DNA from: Patescibacteria group bacterium
GTDB taxonomy: Bacteria; Patescibacteriota; Minisyncoccia; Phycocordibacterales; UBA6065
Length of the DNA stretch: 25,974 nt
Reading direction: 5' to 3'
NCBI GenBank assembly: GCA_028866595.1
Contig: JAGWHV010000005.1
Span: 1-25,974, forward strand
The notes beneath the pieces are model-generated. The model saw only the letters and a list, made by a program, of their open reading frames with translations. It was not told the DNA's origin and did not search any database. Positions within the stretch are counted from its first letter, which is position 1, and every line of letters begins with the position of its first letter. A program made the translations under genes and the position numbers. Of this stretch, positions 19,635-25,974 are shown one piece after another.

Positions 19635-20549
19635 ATGCCTGAACTGCCCGAAGTCCAGACGACCGTAAACGGCGTCAAACGATACGTCGCTGGTTTGAAG
19701 ATCCGCGCCGCTTGGACCGATTACAAGAGCCGCTTCCACGCCGGCAAAGACAACATACAAGACCCGCGCTATTTCCGCTCCTTCCGCCGGCGCGTCATCG
19801 GCGCAAAGATCACCGGCGCGTCCCGCCGCGGCAAAAACGTCCTTATCCACCTCTCGAACAGCTTCATCATCCTCGTCCACATGAAGATGACGGGCCACCT
19901 TTTATATGGCGCGTACAAAAAAGCCGGAGCGACATGGGCCGCTATCGGCCCGGGACCGTTGCGCGACGATCCTTTCAACAGATACATCCACCTCGTCCTG
20001 TCGCTTTCGAACGGCAAGAGCCTCGTCCTCTCCGATCTCCGCAAATTCGCGAAAGTTACGCTCATCGAGACCGCGAGGATCGACGCGTCTCTCCATATCT
20101 CTGAACACGGACCAGAACCTCTCGAAAAAAGCTTCGGTCCCGAGGAATTACGGGCGGCACTGTCGCGCCGGCCGAACGCGCCGATCAAGTCGGCGCTCAT
20201 GGATCATCGTCTCGTCTCGGGCATCGGCAACATATATTCCGACGAGATACTCTGGCGCGTCGGCATCCATCCCCTCACCCGCGTCCAGACCATTCCTGAG
20301 AAGATATGGCCGGCCATATCGAGGGTCATGAAAGAGACTCTGCGCAAAGGCATCGACTTCGGTGGCGATTCGATGTCGGACTATCGCGACATCCTCGGCG
20401 GATCAGGCCGATTCCAGAGCACGCACAACGCCTATCGTCGAACAGGCGAGCGTTGCCGCAAGCGCGGCTGCGGCGGCACGATACGGCGGCTCGTCATCGG
20501 CAGCCGGAGCGCCCACTTCTGCGACAAGCATCAGAAACTGATAAAATAA
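19635..20549 (+). CDS. mutM: Formamidopyrimidine-DNA glycosylase (MutM/Fpg)
   Basis: 304 residues. The N terminus MPELPEVQT places Pro2 as the Schiff-base nucleophile and Glu3 as the general acid; HMKMTGHLL holds the catalytic Lys (about residue 77), and GIGNIYSDEILWRVGIHP the DNA-binding helix-two-turn-helix. It removes 8-oxoguanine and other oxidised bases. The C-terminal zinc finger is off-pattern: the usual C-x2-C...C-x2-C reads C-x4-C (GERCRKRGC) and C-x2-H (FCDKH). It may still bind zinc as C3H, but this should be checked. Length is slightly above the family mean, mainly from the linker with GATWAAIGPGPLRDDPF. A -10 6 bases upstream predicts a leaderless mRNA. The next gene starts 4 bases after its stop. 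Confidence 0.93.
   Translation: MPELPEVQTTVNGVKRYVAGLKIRAAWTDYKSRFHAGKDNIQDPRYFRSFRRRVIGAKITGASRRGKNVLIHLSNSFIILVHMKMTGHLLYGAYKKAGATWAAIGPGPLRDDPFNRYIHLVLSLSNGKSLVLSDLRKFAKVTLIETARIDASLHISEHGPEPLEKSFGPEELRAALSRRPNAPIKSALMDHRLVSGIGNIYSDEILWRVGIHPLTRVQTIPEKIWPAISRVMKETLRKGIDFGGDSMSDYRDILGGSGRFQSTHNAYRRTGERCRKRGCGGTIRRLVIGSRSAHFCDKHQKLIK
20542..20547 (+). promoter_or_regulatory. Extended -10 (TGA-TAAAAT) of the 20554 gene
   Basis: It lies within the last codons of mutM, exactly 6 bases before the ATG at 20554. Confidence 0.55.
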
Positions 20550-20553
20550 CTCC

Positions 20554-21537
20554 ATGGATCTGATAAAGGATCTTCTCAAAACTCTTCACAAGGAATTTGG
20601 CTGGCTCATATGGGGGCTCGTCGCCCTCGGCGTGATTTGGTTCTTCCGCGGCGGCGTCGATTCGCAATTCGCCCACGAAGGCGCGTTCCTCAAGCCGCCG
20701 GCGCCTCTCGATAGCGGTCAAGCCTATGGCACGTATTACGCCGGCGTTCCATCAAAGCCGCAAGAGACGCTCAACCTGCCGCAAGCGCCAGCGGACATTA
20801 TCACGAGAGCGACGGACATCGTCGCGAGCCTTCTCGAGCGATCGAAACAAGCGACGGCTATCCACACGACCGCTCTCGCTGCGAACGGCGTGTCATTTGA
20901 TGGCGTGGCAGGAGCCGAGTCGAGCGATCCGACGACAGAATATCTCCGCATCATAGCGAGTATAAAAGCTGTCCAGCCTATCGACATATCGAATATGCTC
21001 CTCAAAGGTACCGGACAAACGACCGGCATTCCTATACCGAGAGCGGTCAACTTGCCCCTTATCGGTTATCCTGAAGCCCAAGCGGACGTCTACCTCCCGC
21101 CTGGCGCTCGAGCTCTCATCACCACGGGCCCATCGCCCGTTGGTTATTCTTTTCATGTGAATGAATGTAGCGGCTATCTGGCGCAGTCGTATGCATTCAC
21201 GCCCGACCTCGAACGGAATTGCCCCGATCCTAAAAGCGAGCTCGCGGCGGCAGGCCTTGGCGGAGACGCGACATGCGCGGTGATCGTCAACGCTATGCCC
21301 GCATGCACGGCCCACACAGGCGCTTTGCCGACAAATATATCCAACGCGTGCAAAACATTCCTCACGGAGCGCCTTACATATAACGGTTGCATCACGAATC
21401 ATTTGAACGACAAAGGCTTTTATTCCGGCGAGTGGCGGCTCTTCCTCGGCCAAAACGCGCCTCTGTGGAAAAATTCTGGCGAGATCATCGGCCTCATCGA
21501 CCAGAAAGGCCGCATCATTGACGAGCTGGCGTATTAA
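20554..21537 (+). CDS. Membrane-anchored extracytoplasmic protein with a lamin-tail-like C-terminal domain
   Basis: 327 residues. A single N-terminal anchor (about 13-31, with FGWLIWGLVALGVIWFF) leaves the bulk outside. After a Pro-rich linker (LKPPAPLDSG) there is a helical stretch, then from about residue 150 a beta-sandwich-like part: YLPPGARALITTGPSPVGYS, FHVNECSGYLAQSYAF, and the closing WRLFLGQNAPLWKNSGEIIG then LIDQKGRIIDELAY. The ending matches the last strands of lamin-tail domains in bacterial surface proteins. Six Cys residues between about 200 and 290 could form disulfides outside the cell. Function unknown; a surface or wall-linked role is inferred. The promoter within mutM allows separate expression; convergent 4-base overlap with the methyltransferase gene. 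Confidence 0.7.
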   Translation: MDLIKDLLKTLHKEFGWLIWGLVALGVIWFFRGGVDSQFAHEGAFLKPPAPLDSGQAYGTYYAGVPSKPQETLNLPQAPADIITRATDIVASLLERSKQATAIHTTALAANGVSFDGVAGAESSDPTTEYLRIIASIKAVQPIDISNMLLKGTGQTTGIPIPRAVNLPLIGYPEAQADVYLPPGARALITTGPSPVGYSFHVNECSGYLAQSYAFTPDLERNCPDPKSELAAAGLGGDATCAVIVNAMPACTAHTGALPTNISNACKTFLTERLTYNGCITNHLNDKGFYSGEWRLFLGQNAPLWKNSGEIIGLIDQKGRIIDELAY

Positions 21538-22016
21538 TCAAAAAGCCTGAAAAGGACGATGCCAGCGGACACTGAGACATTCAAAGATTCTTTTTTGCCG
21601 CGCATCGGTATCTCGATCGTTGCGTCGGCTCGACGAAGCATCGCCTGGCGGATGCCGGAGACTTCGTTTCCGAATATGACGAGAGCTTTCCGCGCCGGTC
21701 GGGCTTTTTTATAATCGATAGAGCCATCGCTCTGCTCGACAGCGATGATCTCGAAACCCTCTTTTTTGAGAGAAGCGAAGAGGCGCGAGGGCGACGCCAC
21801 GTGCTCCCAGGCGAGAGTCTTTTCGGCGCCGAGAGCGGCCTTGGCGAGATCGGCGCGCGGACGGCCGAATCGATCGATGGGCGTCGGCGTGTAGCCAGAC
21901 AGGTATATCCGACTCGCGCCGATCGCATCGGCCGTCCGGAAAATCGCCCCGACATTGTGAACCGACCTTAGATCGTGGAGGAGGATGCGGATGTCGCGGC
22001 TGGCGTTCTTTTTCAT
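21534..22016 (-). CDS. SpoU/TrmH-family RNA 2'-O-methyltransferase
   Basis: 160 residues, a SPOUT methyltransferase of near-minimal length. Three family motifs are present: NVGAIFRTADA (about 19-29; substrate/SAM-side Arg), VIFGNEVSGI (about 113-122) and IPMRGKKESLNVSVSAGIVL (about 136-155), which forms the trefoil-knot SAM site. These enzymes methylate ribose in tRNA or rRNA; no separate RNA-binding domain is present, so the target (TrmL- or TrmH-like tRNA site, or rRNA) cannot be told. TAGTAT exactly 6 bases before the ATG predicts a leaderless message. The 3' end overlaps the 20554 gene by 4 bases. Confidence 0.9.
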   Translation of the reverse strand: MKKNASRDIRILLHDLRSVHNVGAIFRTADAIGASRIYLSGYTPTPIDRFGRPRADLAKAALGAEKTLAWEHVASPSRLFASLKKEGFEIIAVEQSDGSIDYKKARPARKALVIFGNEVSGIRQAMLRRADATIEIPMRGKKESLNVSVSAGIVLFRLFD

Positions 22017-22022
22017 ATCACA

Positions 22023-22028
22023 ATACTA
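22023..22028 (-). promoter_or_regulatory. -10 box (TAGTAT) for the SpoU-type gene
   Basis: Minus strand, exactly 6 bases before ATG 22016. Confidence 0.5.
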
Positions 22029-22036
22029 ACGACAAA

Positions 22037-22064
22037 TTGTCATTTGGCAATTTTCTGCTATCAT
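22037..22064 (+). promoter_or_regulatory. Promoter of tRNA-Lys (TTGTCA / TATCAT)
   Basis: TTGTCA (22037-22042) and TATCAT (22059-22064) with a 16-base spacer; the tRNA starts about 47 bases after the -10, leaving a 5' leader for RNase P. Confidence 0.6.
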
Positions 22065-22111
22065 GCACATGTTTTTCCCGCTATGACAGTTCCGGGCGCG
22101 CGGGACGACAT

Positions 22112-22184
22112 CCGCCCATAGCTCAGTCGGTAGAGCAGCTCCCTTTTAAGGAGATGGTCCCAGGTTCGATTCCTGGTGGGCGGA
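22112..22184 (+). tRNA. tRNA-Lys (TTT)
   Basis: Acceptor CCGCCCA/TGGGCGG, D arm GCTC/GAGC, anticodon loop CTTTTAA giving TTT, T arm CCAGG/CCTGG with TTCGATT. A73 is followed by CAA, with no encoded CCA. Confidence 0.95.
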
Positions 22185-22188
22185 CAAC

Positions 22189-22208
22189 AAAAAGACCCCT
22201 AAGGGGTC
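22189..22208 (-). terminator. Intrinsic terminator of the GNAT gene
   Basis: On the minus strand GACCCC-TTA-GGGGTC (22194-22208) is followed by five T (plus-strand A at 22189-22193). It overlaps the stop codon of the GNAT gene and lies 4 bases from the convergent tRNA-Lys. Confidence 0.85.
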
Positions 22209-22683
22209 ACTTGGGGAACGTGTAGCGGTATTGAACCGACTCGCGCTCCTTGAATCCGAGGCTCTCGTAAAGACGCCTCGCGGCGACATTGCCCTCGCCG
22301 ACCGAGAGATCGGCATAGCGATGCTGTTCTTTGCGGATGGTCGAAGAGATCAGAGACATGACCTGCCGCCCGAAGCCCTTCCTCCGATAGTCGGGACTGA
22401 CGGCGACATGCTCGATCCGGTACGTCGTCGAGTTGATCTTGACCAGGCGCACGACCGTTGCCATGGCGATGAGCTTGCCCCTGTCGGTCATCACGACTGC
22501 AAGGATGCCGCCGGCCCGAAAAAATGCCTCGAGTTGCGCGACCGTCATAGCTGGCGTACCGGGCGAATCGGCCGCTAGGAGCTTGTTAAAGCTCGAAAAG
22601 CGCGGCCCGCCAGCTACCAGCTCGGATGTGAACAGGGTATAAAACTCGGCATTGTCCCTGATGAGGTGGCACGTAGTGTTCAT
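22207..22683 (-). CDS. GNAT family N-acetyltransferase
   Basis: 158 residues. The acetyl-CoA site (motif A) reads HVAVSPDYRRKGFGRQVM (about 93-110), the R/Q-x-x-G-x-G/A signature being RRKGFG. The last part, LSVGEGNVAARRLYESLGFK (about 125-144), is the usual GNAT motif B region. The N-terminal half (FSSFNKLLAADSPGTPAMTV) is less typical. Acceptor substrate unknown. ATG 22683 has GGAG 5 bases upstream, a plausible Shine-Dalgarno, and TAGTCT 9 bases upstream overlapping it. It follows the holA-like gene by 26 bases and ends in a strong terminator, so it may close a polA-holA-GNAT transcript. Confidence 0.85.
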   Translation of the reverse strand: MNTTCHLIRDNAEFYTLFTSELVAGGPRFSSFNKLLAADSPGTPAMTVAQLEAFFRAGGILAVVMTDRGKLIAMATVVRLVKINSTTYRIEHVAVSPDYRRKGFGRQVMSLISSTIRKEQHRYADLSVGEGNVAARRLYESLGFKERESVQYRYTFPK

Positions 22684-22709
22684 CTGGGCTCCAGACTAGC
22701 CCTTTTCGT

Positions 22710-23429
22710 TCAAATATCAAGCGCCAGCTTTTCGAGCTCGATCTCGAATTCGGCCTGGCCGCGATGGGCTCGGTGATACATATGAACGAGCTGTGAGAGG
22801 AGAGCGTCGATATCGCCGTCTTTCCAATTGCCGAGAGCGCGCTTGGCTTTTCCATATACGAAAGGATTGAGGCCGGCTTCGGCGGCATTCGCCGTTCGAC
22901 CAGCGAGGGCGAGAGATTTCGCCTGCCAGAAAAGGATGCCGTGTATCTCTTCCGGCGCCGCGTCTTTGTCGAAAGCCTCGCGCATGAGGATCCAGAGCCG
23001 TTTTTTATCTCGAGCGGCGAGGGCGTCGGCGAGAGCAAAGAACGACCCGTCCCTTTTTTCGCCCGCTGCCTCGGCCAACTCGTATTCGGTGATCTTTTCT
23101 GCGCGCTTTTCGAGCTTCTTCAGGACATCTTTGGTCAGTTTGCCTTCGAAGAATATGAAAATATTCGGCGACTCTTTGATCGCGTCGATCTTGTCGAGGA
23201 CTATGTCGCGGATCTCCGGCGTTTCGAGGACGCGGTCCATGAATATGATCTGCTTGTTCTCAAAAAGCCCCTGCGTCTGCGTCAGCTCTTCGAGCCTGTC
23301 GGGCACTACCTCTTCGGCGCGCATGATGCCGGCGGCGGCATCGGGTTTTTTCTCGCGAAGGGCGTCGAAGAGCGCGTGAGATTTCTCGCGCGCCGTATCT
23401 ATATCTGTGCCATGAATGACGTACAGCAT
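22710..23429 (-). CDS. holA: DNA polymerase III delta subunit-like protein
   Basis: 239 residues, shorter than typical HolA (about 340). The start MLYVIHGTDIDTAREKSHAL matches the delta-subunit opening (YxxxGxD then xAREK), with a Walker-like region in place of a true P-loop, as is normal for delta. GLFENKQIIFMDRVLETPEI and NIFIFFEGKLTKDVLKKLEK match the next two delta blocks. The C terminus, LVHMYHRAHRGQAEFEIELE, fits the collar domain. It would load the beta clamp with tau/delta-prime partners. The ATG directly follows the polA TAA (TAAATG), so it is translationally coupled to polA. Family assignment is good; the shortness is notable but common in reduced genomes. Confidence 0.82.
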   Translation of the reverse strand: MLYVIHGTDIDTAREKSHALFDALREKKPDAAAGIMRAEEVVPDRLEELTQTQGLFENKQIIFMDRVLETPEIRDIVLDKIDAIKESPNIFIFFEGKLTKDVLKKLEKRAEKITEYELAEAAGEKRDGSFFALADALAARDKKRLWILMREAFDKDAAPEEIHGILFWQAKSLALAGRTANAAEAGLNPFVYGKAKRALGNWKDGDIDALLSQLVHMYHRAHRGQAEFEIELEKLALDI

Positions 23430-25832
23430 TTATGCGATCTTTATCTCTTTCATTTCTCCCCAATCGTCTCCCTCGCGGGCAAGGGCGACGCAGACGATGC
23501 CGTGGACGTCCTTGGGCGGGATAATGCTCTCCATGATCTCTTTTATCCGTGGCGCGATTTTGGAGACAACGCTCGCGCGAGCCTCAAGGACGATCTCATC
23601 GTGGACTTGCATGAGGATATGGGCGTCGGCGGCGAGGCCCGCGGCGCGGATATATTCGTCGATCCTTACCATAGCGAGCTTAACGATGTCGGCCTCGGTG
23701 CCTTGGATCGGCGCATTTATCGCCATGCGCTCGGCCGAAGCGCGAATGTACGGCACTTTCGACTTCATCCCTTCGAAGTAGCGGCGGCGGCCAAAATACG
23801 TCTCTGTATAGCCGCGCCGCGCTGTCTCTGCCTTGATATGGTCGAGGTAGTCGCGGAGGCCGGAGAATTTTTCGAAATACTCGTTATAGAATTTTTGGGC
23901 CGTGGCGCGGTCGGTGCCGAGATTGGCACGGAGAGCATTCACGCCCATGCCATACATCACCCCGAAATTGATGACTTTCGCCTGGGTACGCATCGCTTTT
24001 GTGACGCTCTCCGTCGGCACGCCGAAAACCTGGCCGGCGACAGCAGCGTGGACGTCCTCGCCGCGCCGGAATATATCGATGAACTTTTTATCGCCGGAGA
24101 GAAAGGCAGCGATGCGGAGCTCGATCTGTGAATAATCGAAAGACAGGAGCTTCCAGCCATCGTCGGCGACAAATGCGTCGCGGATCCGCCGGCCGAGCTC
24201 GGTCTTGTTCGGGATGTTCTGAATATTCGGATCTTTGGAAGCCATCCGACCGGTGGCGCTACCTGCCTGGATGAATGTCGAGTGCAGACGGGACCGATCA
24301 TCGAGAAGCGTCGGTATCGTCTCGAGATACGTGCCGACGAGTTTTGAAAGCTCGCGGTATTTCAAGATCTCATCGATGATCGGGTGCTCCTCGCGCAATT
24401 TCTCGAGCTCGGATTCTTTCGTCGACAGAGCGCCGCCGGCAGTTTTCTTGCCGCCTTTGAGACCAAGCTTCGCGAAAAGCACCTCGCCGAGCTGTTTCGG
24501 CGAGCTGATATTGAACTCGGTATCGGCGAGCCGCCATATGCTCTTCTCAAGGGAGGCGAGCTCCGTGCGATATTCGCGAGCGAGGGCGACGAGCTGGTCT
24601 TTGTCTATCTTCACGCCGCGCTTTTTCATCTCCGCGACGATCGGGATGAGAGGTTTTTCGATCTCCTGCCAGACGCGCTCAAGGCCGCGCTTCTTGATCT
24701 CTTTTTCGAGCACGTCGCGGGCGAGGGCAAGCGTTTTCGCTTTGGTAAAGTCCATGACGTCGTCAAGCGTCGGGTCGGTGCAGTTCGAGTCGACGACCCA
24801 GAGCATGACCGCGGTCTCCCGGAACGCTTCATCCGAGAACGTATCGTCGACAGGCGTCGCCTCTGCCGGCTGGTCGGCATCATCCGACTGACCGGCATCA
24901 TCAGCGCGCACCTCCTGACCGAGGACGTTTTTGAGCCGTATCGCCATCGTCCGAAATTCGAGCTCAGTGAAAAGAGCCGAGGCTTTCTCGACGTTTACAG
25001 CCTCGCGCCATGGCTTGACCGGCAATTTCCAATCGATCGGCGCGTCGCGGCGTATGGTGGCGAGGACTTTCGAGAATTCGGCGTCCTCCTGGCCCGCCGC
25101 GACGAGCTCGACGATGCGCGGCTTTATGCCCGCGACGGCGCAATCTTTCGCGAATTTCTCTTTATTCTTTTTTAAGGCTTTATATATGTCCTCTATGCTA
25201 CCGAATTTTTGAATAAGGATGGTCGCGGTCTTCTCGCCTATGCCGCGGATGCCGATGATGTTGTCAGAAGGATCGCCGCGCAGGCCTTTGTAGTCGGGCA
25301 GGAGCTCCGGCCCGAAGCCGAACCTCTCGTGAACGCCTTCTTCGTCGTATATGATCGTATCTTTGATGCCTTTTTTCAGAGTATAAACGCGGACGCACTC
25401 GCCCGAGACGAGCTGGAGCGTGTCCATGTCGCCCGAAGCGATGATAACCTCGATGTCTTTGTCGCCCTTGACGAGTTCGACGATCGTGCCGAGGATGTCG
25501 TCAGCCTCGAAGCCTTCTTTGTCGTACACGGGAATGTCCAGGGCGGCATAGACGTCGCGCGACCTCACGATCTGGGCGACGAGCTCCTCGTCGGCCTTGG
25601 CCCGGCCGGCTTTGTAGTCTTTGTAGGCTTCGTGCCGATGGGTCGGCTTGGGCAAGTCATATGCCGCGACGATGTAGTCGGGCTTCAATTTCTCGATGGC
25701 GCTCAAAAGCATGGTGCAGAGGCCGTAGAGAGCGCCCGTCGGCTCGCCTTTCGACGTCGAAAAATCAGGCAAGGCGTGATATGCCCGGTGAAGTATGGCA
25801 TGCGAATCGAGAAGGACGAGGCGCTTCGACAT
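23430..25832 (-). CDS. polA: DNA polymerase I, 5' nuclease and polymerase domains, no recognisable proofreading site
   Basis: 800 residues. The N-terminal 5' nuclease (about 1-290) starts MSKRLVLLDSHAILHRAYHA and has GFEADDILGTIV, ASGDMDTLQLV and the helix-hairpin-helix GLRGDPSDNIIGIRGIGEKT. The region from about 300 to 415, where 3'-5' exonuclease should be, is short, has no DxE motif, and contains a low-complexity insert (DDAGQSDDADQPAEATPVDD). The polymerase domain is complete: SFDYSQIELRIAAFLSGD (motif A), RTQAKVINFGVMYGMGVNAL (O helix, motif B) and LMQVHDEIVLEA (motif C). It fills gaps and removes RNA primers. ATG 25832 follows TATAAT by exactly 6 bases (leaderless); the frame is open 135 bases further upstream, but that crosses the promoter. 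Its last codons abut the holA start. Confidence 0.95.
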   Translation of the reverse strand: MSKRLVLLDSHAILHRAYHALPDFSTSKGEPTGALYGLCTMLLSAIEKLKPDYIVAAYDLPKPTHRHEAYKDYKAGRAKADEELVAQIVRSRDVYAALDIPVYDKEGFEADDILGTIVELVKGDKDIEVIIASGDMDTLQLVSGECVRVYTLKKGIKDTIIYDEEGVHERFGFGPELLPDYKGLRGDPSDNIIGIRGIGEKTATILIQKFGSIEDIYKALKKNKEKFAKDCAVAGIKPRIVELVAAGQEDAEFSKVLATIRRDAPIDWKLPVKPWREAVNVEKASALFTELEFRTMAIRLKNVLGQEVRADDAGQSDDADQPAEATPVDDTFSDEAFRETAVMLWVVDSNCTDPTLDDVMDFTKAKTLALARDVLEKEIKKRGLERVWQEIEKPLIPIVAEMKKRGVKIDKDQLVALAREYRTELASLEKSIWRLADTEFNISSPKQLGEVLFAKLGLKGGKKTAGGALSTKESELEKLREEHPIIDEILKYRELSKLVGTYLETIPTLLDDRSRLHSTFIQAGSATGRMASKDPNIQNIPNKTELGRRIRDAFVADDGWKLLSFDYSQIELRIAAFLSGDKKFIDIFRRGEDVHAAVAGQVFGVPTESVTKAMRTQAKVINFGVMYGMGVNALRANLGTDRATAQKFYNEYFEKFSGLRDYLDHIKAETARRGYTETYFGRRRYFEGMKSKVPYIRASAERMAINAPIQGTEADIVKLAMVRIDEYIRAAGLAADAHILMQVHDEIVLEARASVVSKIAPRIKEIMESIIPPKDVHGIVCVALAREGDDWGEMKEIKIA

Positions 25833-25838
25833 ACGGAC

Positions 25839-25844
25839 ATTATA
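25839..25844 (-). promoter_or_regulatory. -10 box (TATAAT) of polA
   Basis: Exactly 6 bases before ATG 25832 on the minus strand. Confidence 0.65.
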
Positions 25845-25880
25845 AGCCAAAAGACGAGCTAAAAGGTAAGAATGACCTCC

Positions 25881-25899
25881 TCCCCGGGCGATGCCCGGG
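25881..25899. other. Perfect 8-bp hairpin upstream of polA
   Basis: CCCCGGGC (25881-25888) and GCCCGGGG (25892-25899) around a GAT loop, followed on the plus strand by TTTCCTTT. No plus-strand gene ends here, and on the minus strand no T-run follows. It may terminate a transcript entering from the right, or be a structural element. The rest of 25900-25974 shows no supported gene. Confidence 0.5.
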
Positions 25900-25974
25900 G
25901 TTTCCTTTGGCGGCATGAGGACTAGAACAGGCGGGATTTCTGAGGTACATCCTTCTTGCCTTGCCACTCGATGT

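Noticed and set aside
22941..24131. 396-residue plus-strand open frame
   Set aside because: Antisense to holA and polA, both confirmed by motifs.
1..25974. CRISPR array, insertion sequence, prophage or riboswitch
   Set aside because: No regularly spaced direct repeats, no transposase or phage-like protein, and no long structured leader of a known class were seen on either strand.

Overview
This 26 kb window reads as a piece of a small-genome bacterium of the Candidate Phyla Radiation (Patescibacteria), probably a high-GC Parcubacteria lineage. That placement is an inference from gene content and style. There is a shortened MurE-type ligase, a free-standing tRNA-binding (MetG C-terminal-like) protein, a PolA with no recognisable proofreading site, many small unassigned membrane proteins, very tight packing with frequent 3' overlaps, tRNAs mostly without an encoded CCA, and scarce Shine-Dalgarno sequences. 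No rRNA, phage module, insertion sequence or CRISPR array was seen. No stretch longer than about 200 bases lacks a feature.

Layout. Positions 1-11760 carry mostly accessory or envelope genes: a possible gene start at the left edge, a KGG-repeat stress protein, a phospholipase D-family protein, DoxX, a YdjM-like membrane protein, an unassigned protein, a BAX-inhibitor-1 protein divergent from an MJ1255-like glycosyltransferase, a membrane protein, an exported protein, YvcK, a DUF1059-like protein, a membrane protein, an MFS transporter, an unassigned 384-residue protein and a fused PQ-loop membrane protein. Positions 11894-17355 hold a PurN-like formyltransferase, seven of the window's eight tRNA genes, a LAGLIDADG homing endonuclease overlapping tRNA-Leu, rplS, the run tRNA-Ser/ruvX/tRNA-binding protein/dedA, a membrane protein and rpsT. 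Positions 17450-25832 are information-processing and wall genes: ruvA and a Mur ligase, a small membrane protein, mutM, an anchored lamin-tail-like protein, a SpoU methyltransferase, tRNA-Lys, a GNAT acetyltransferase, a holA-like clamp-loader subunit and polA.

Expression logic. The most striking signal is regulatory. At least eleven start codons lie exactly six bases downstream of a TANNNT -10 hexamer, often preceded by TG (extended -10), which predicts leaderless mRNAs. One divergent pair is served by a palindrome that contains both -10 boxes. By contrast, a minority of genes (2829-3404, 9731-10885, 11076-11759, 22207-22683) have a Shine-Dalgarno sequence and their own intrinsic terminator. 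Two protein genes begin 4 and 12 bases after a tRNA 3' end, so tRNA processing would itself release nearly leaderless messages. rplS and rpsT share a near-identical promoter/leader. All seven tRNAs without an encoded CCA are followed by the dinucleotide CA directly after the discriminator base.

Limits: all assignments come from reading motifs and protein sequence by eye. No similarity search, folding program or expression data was available.
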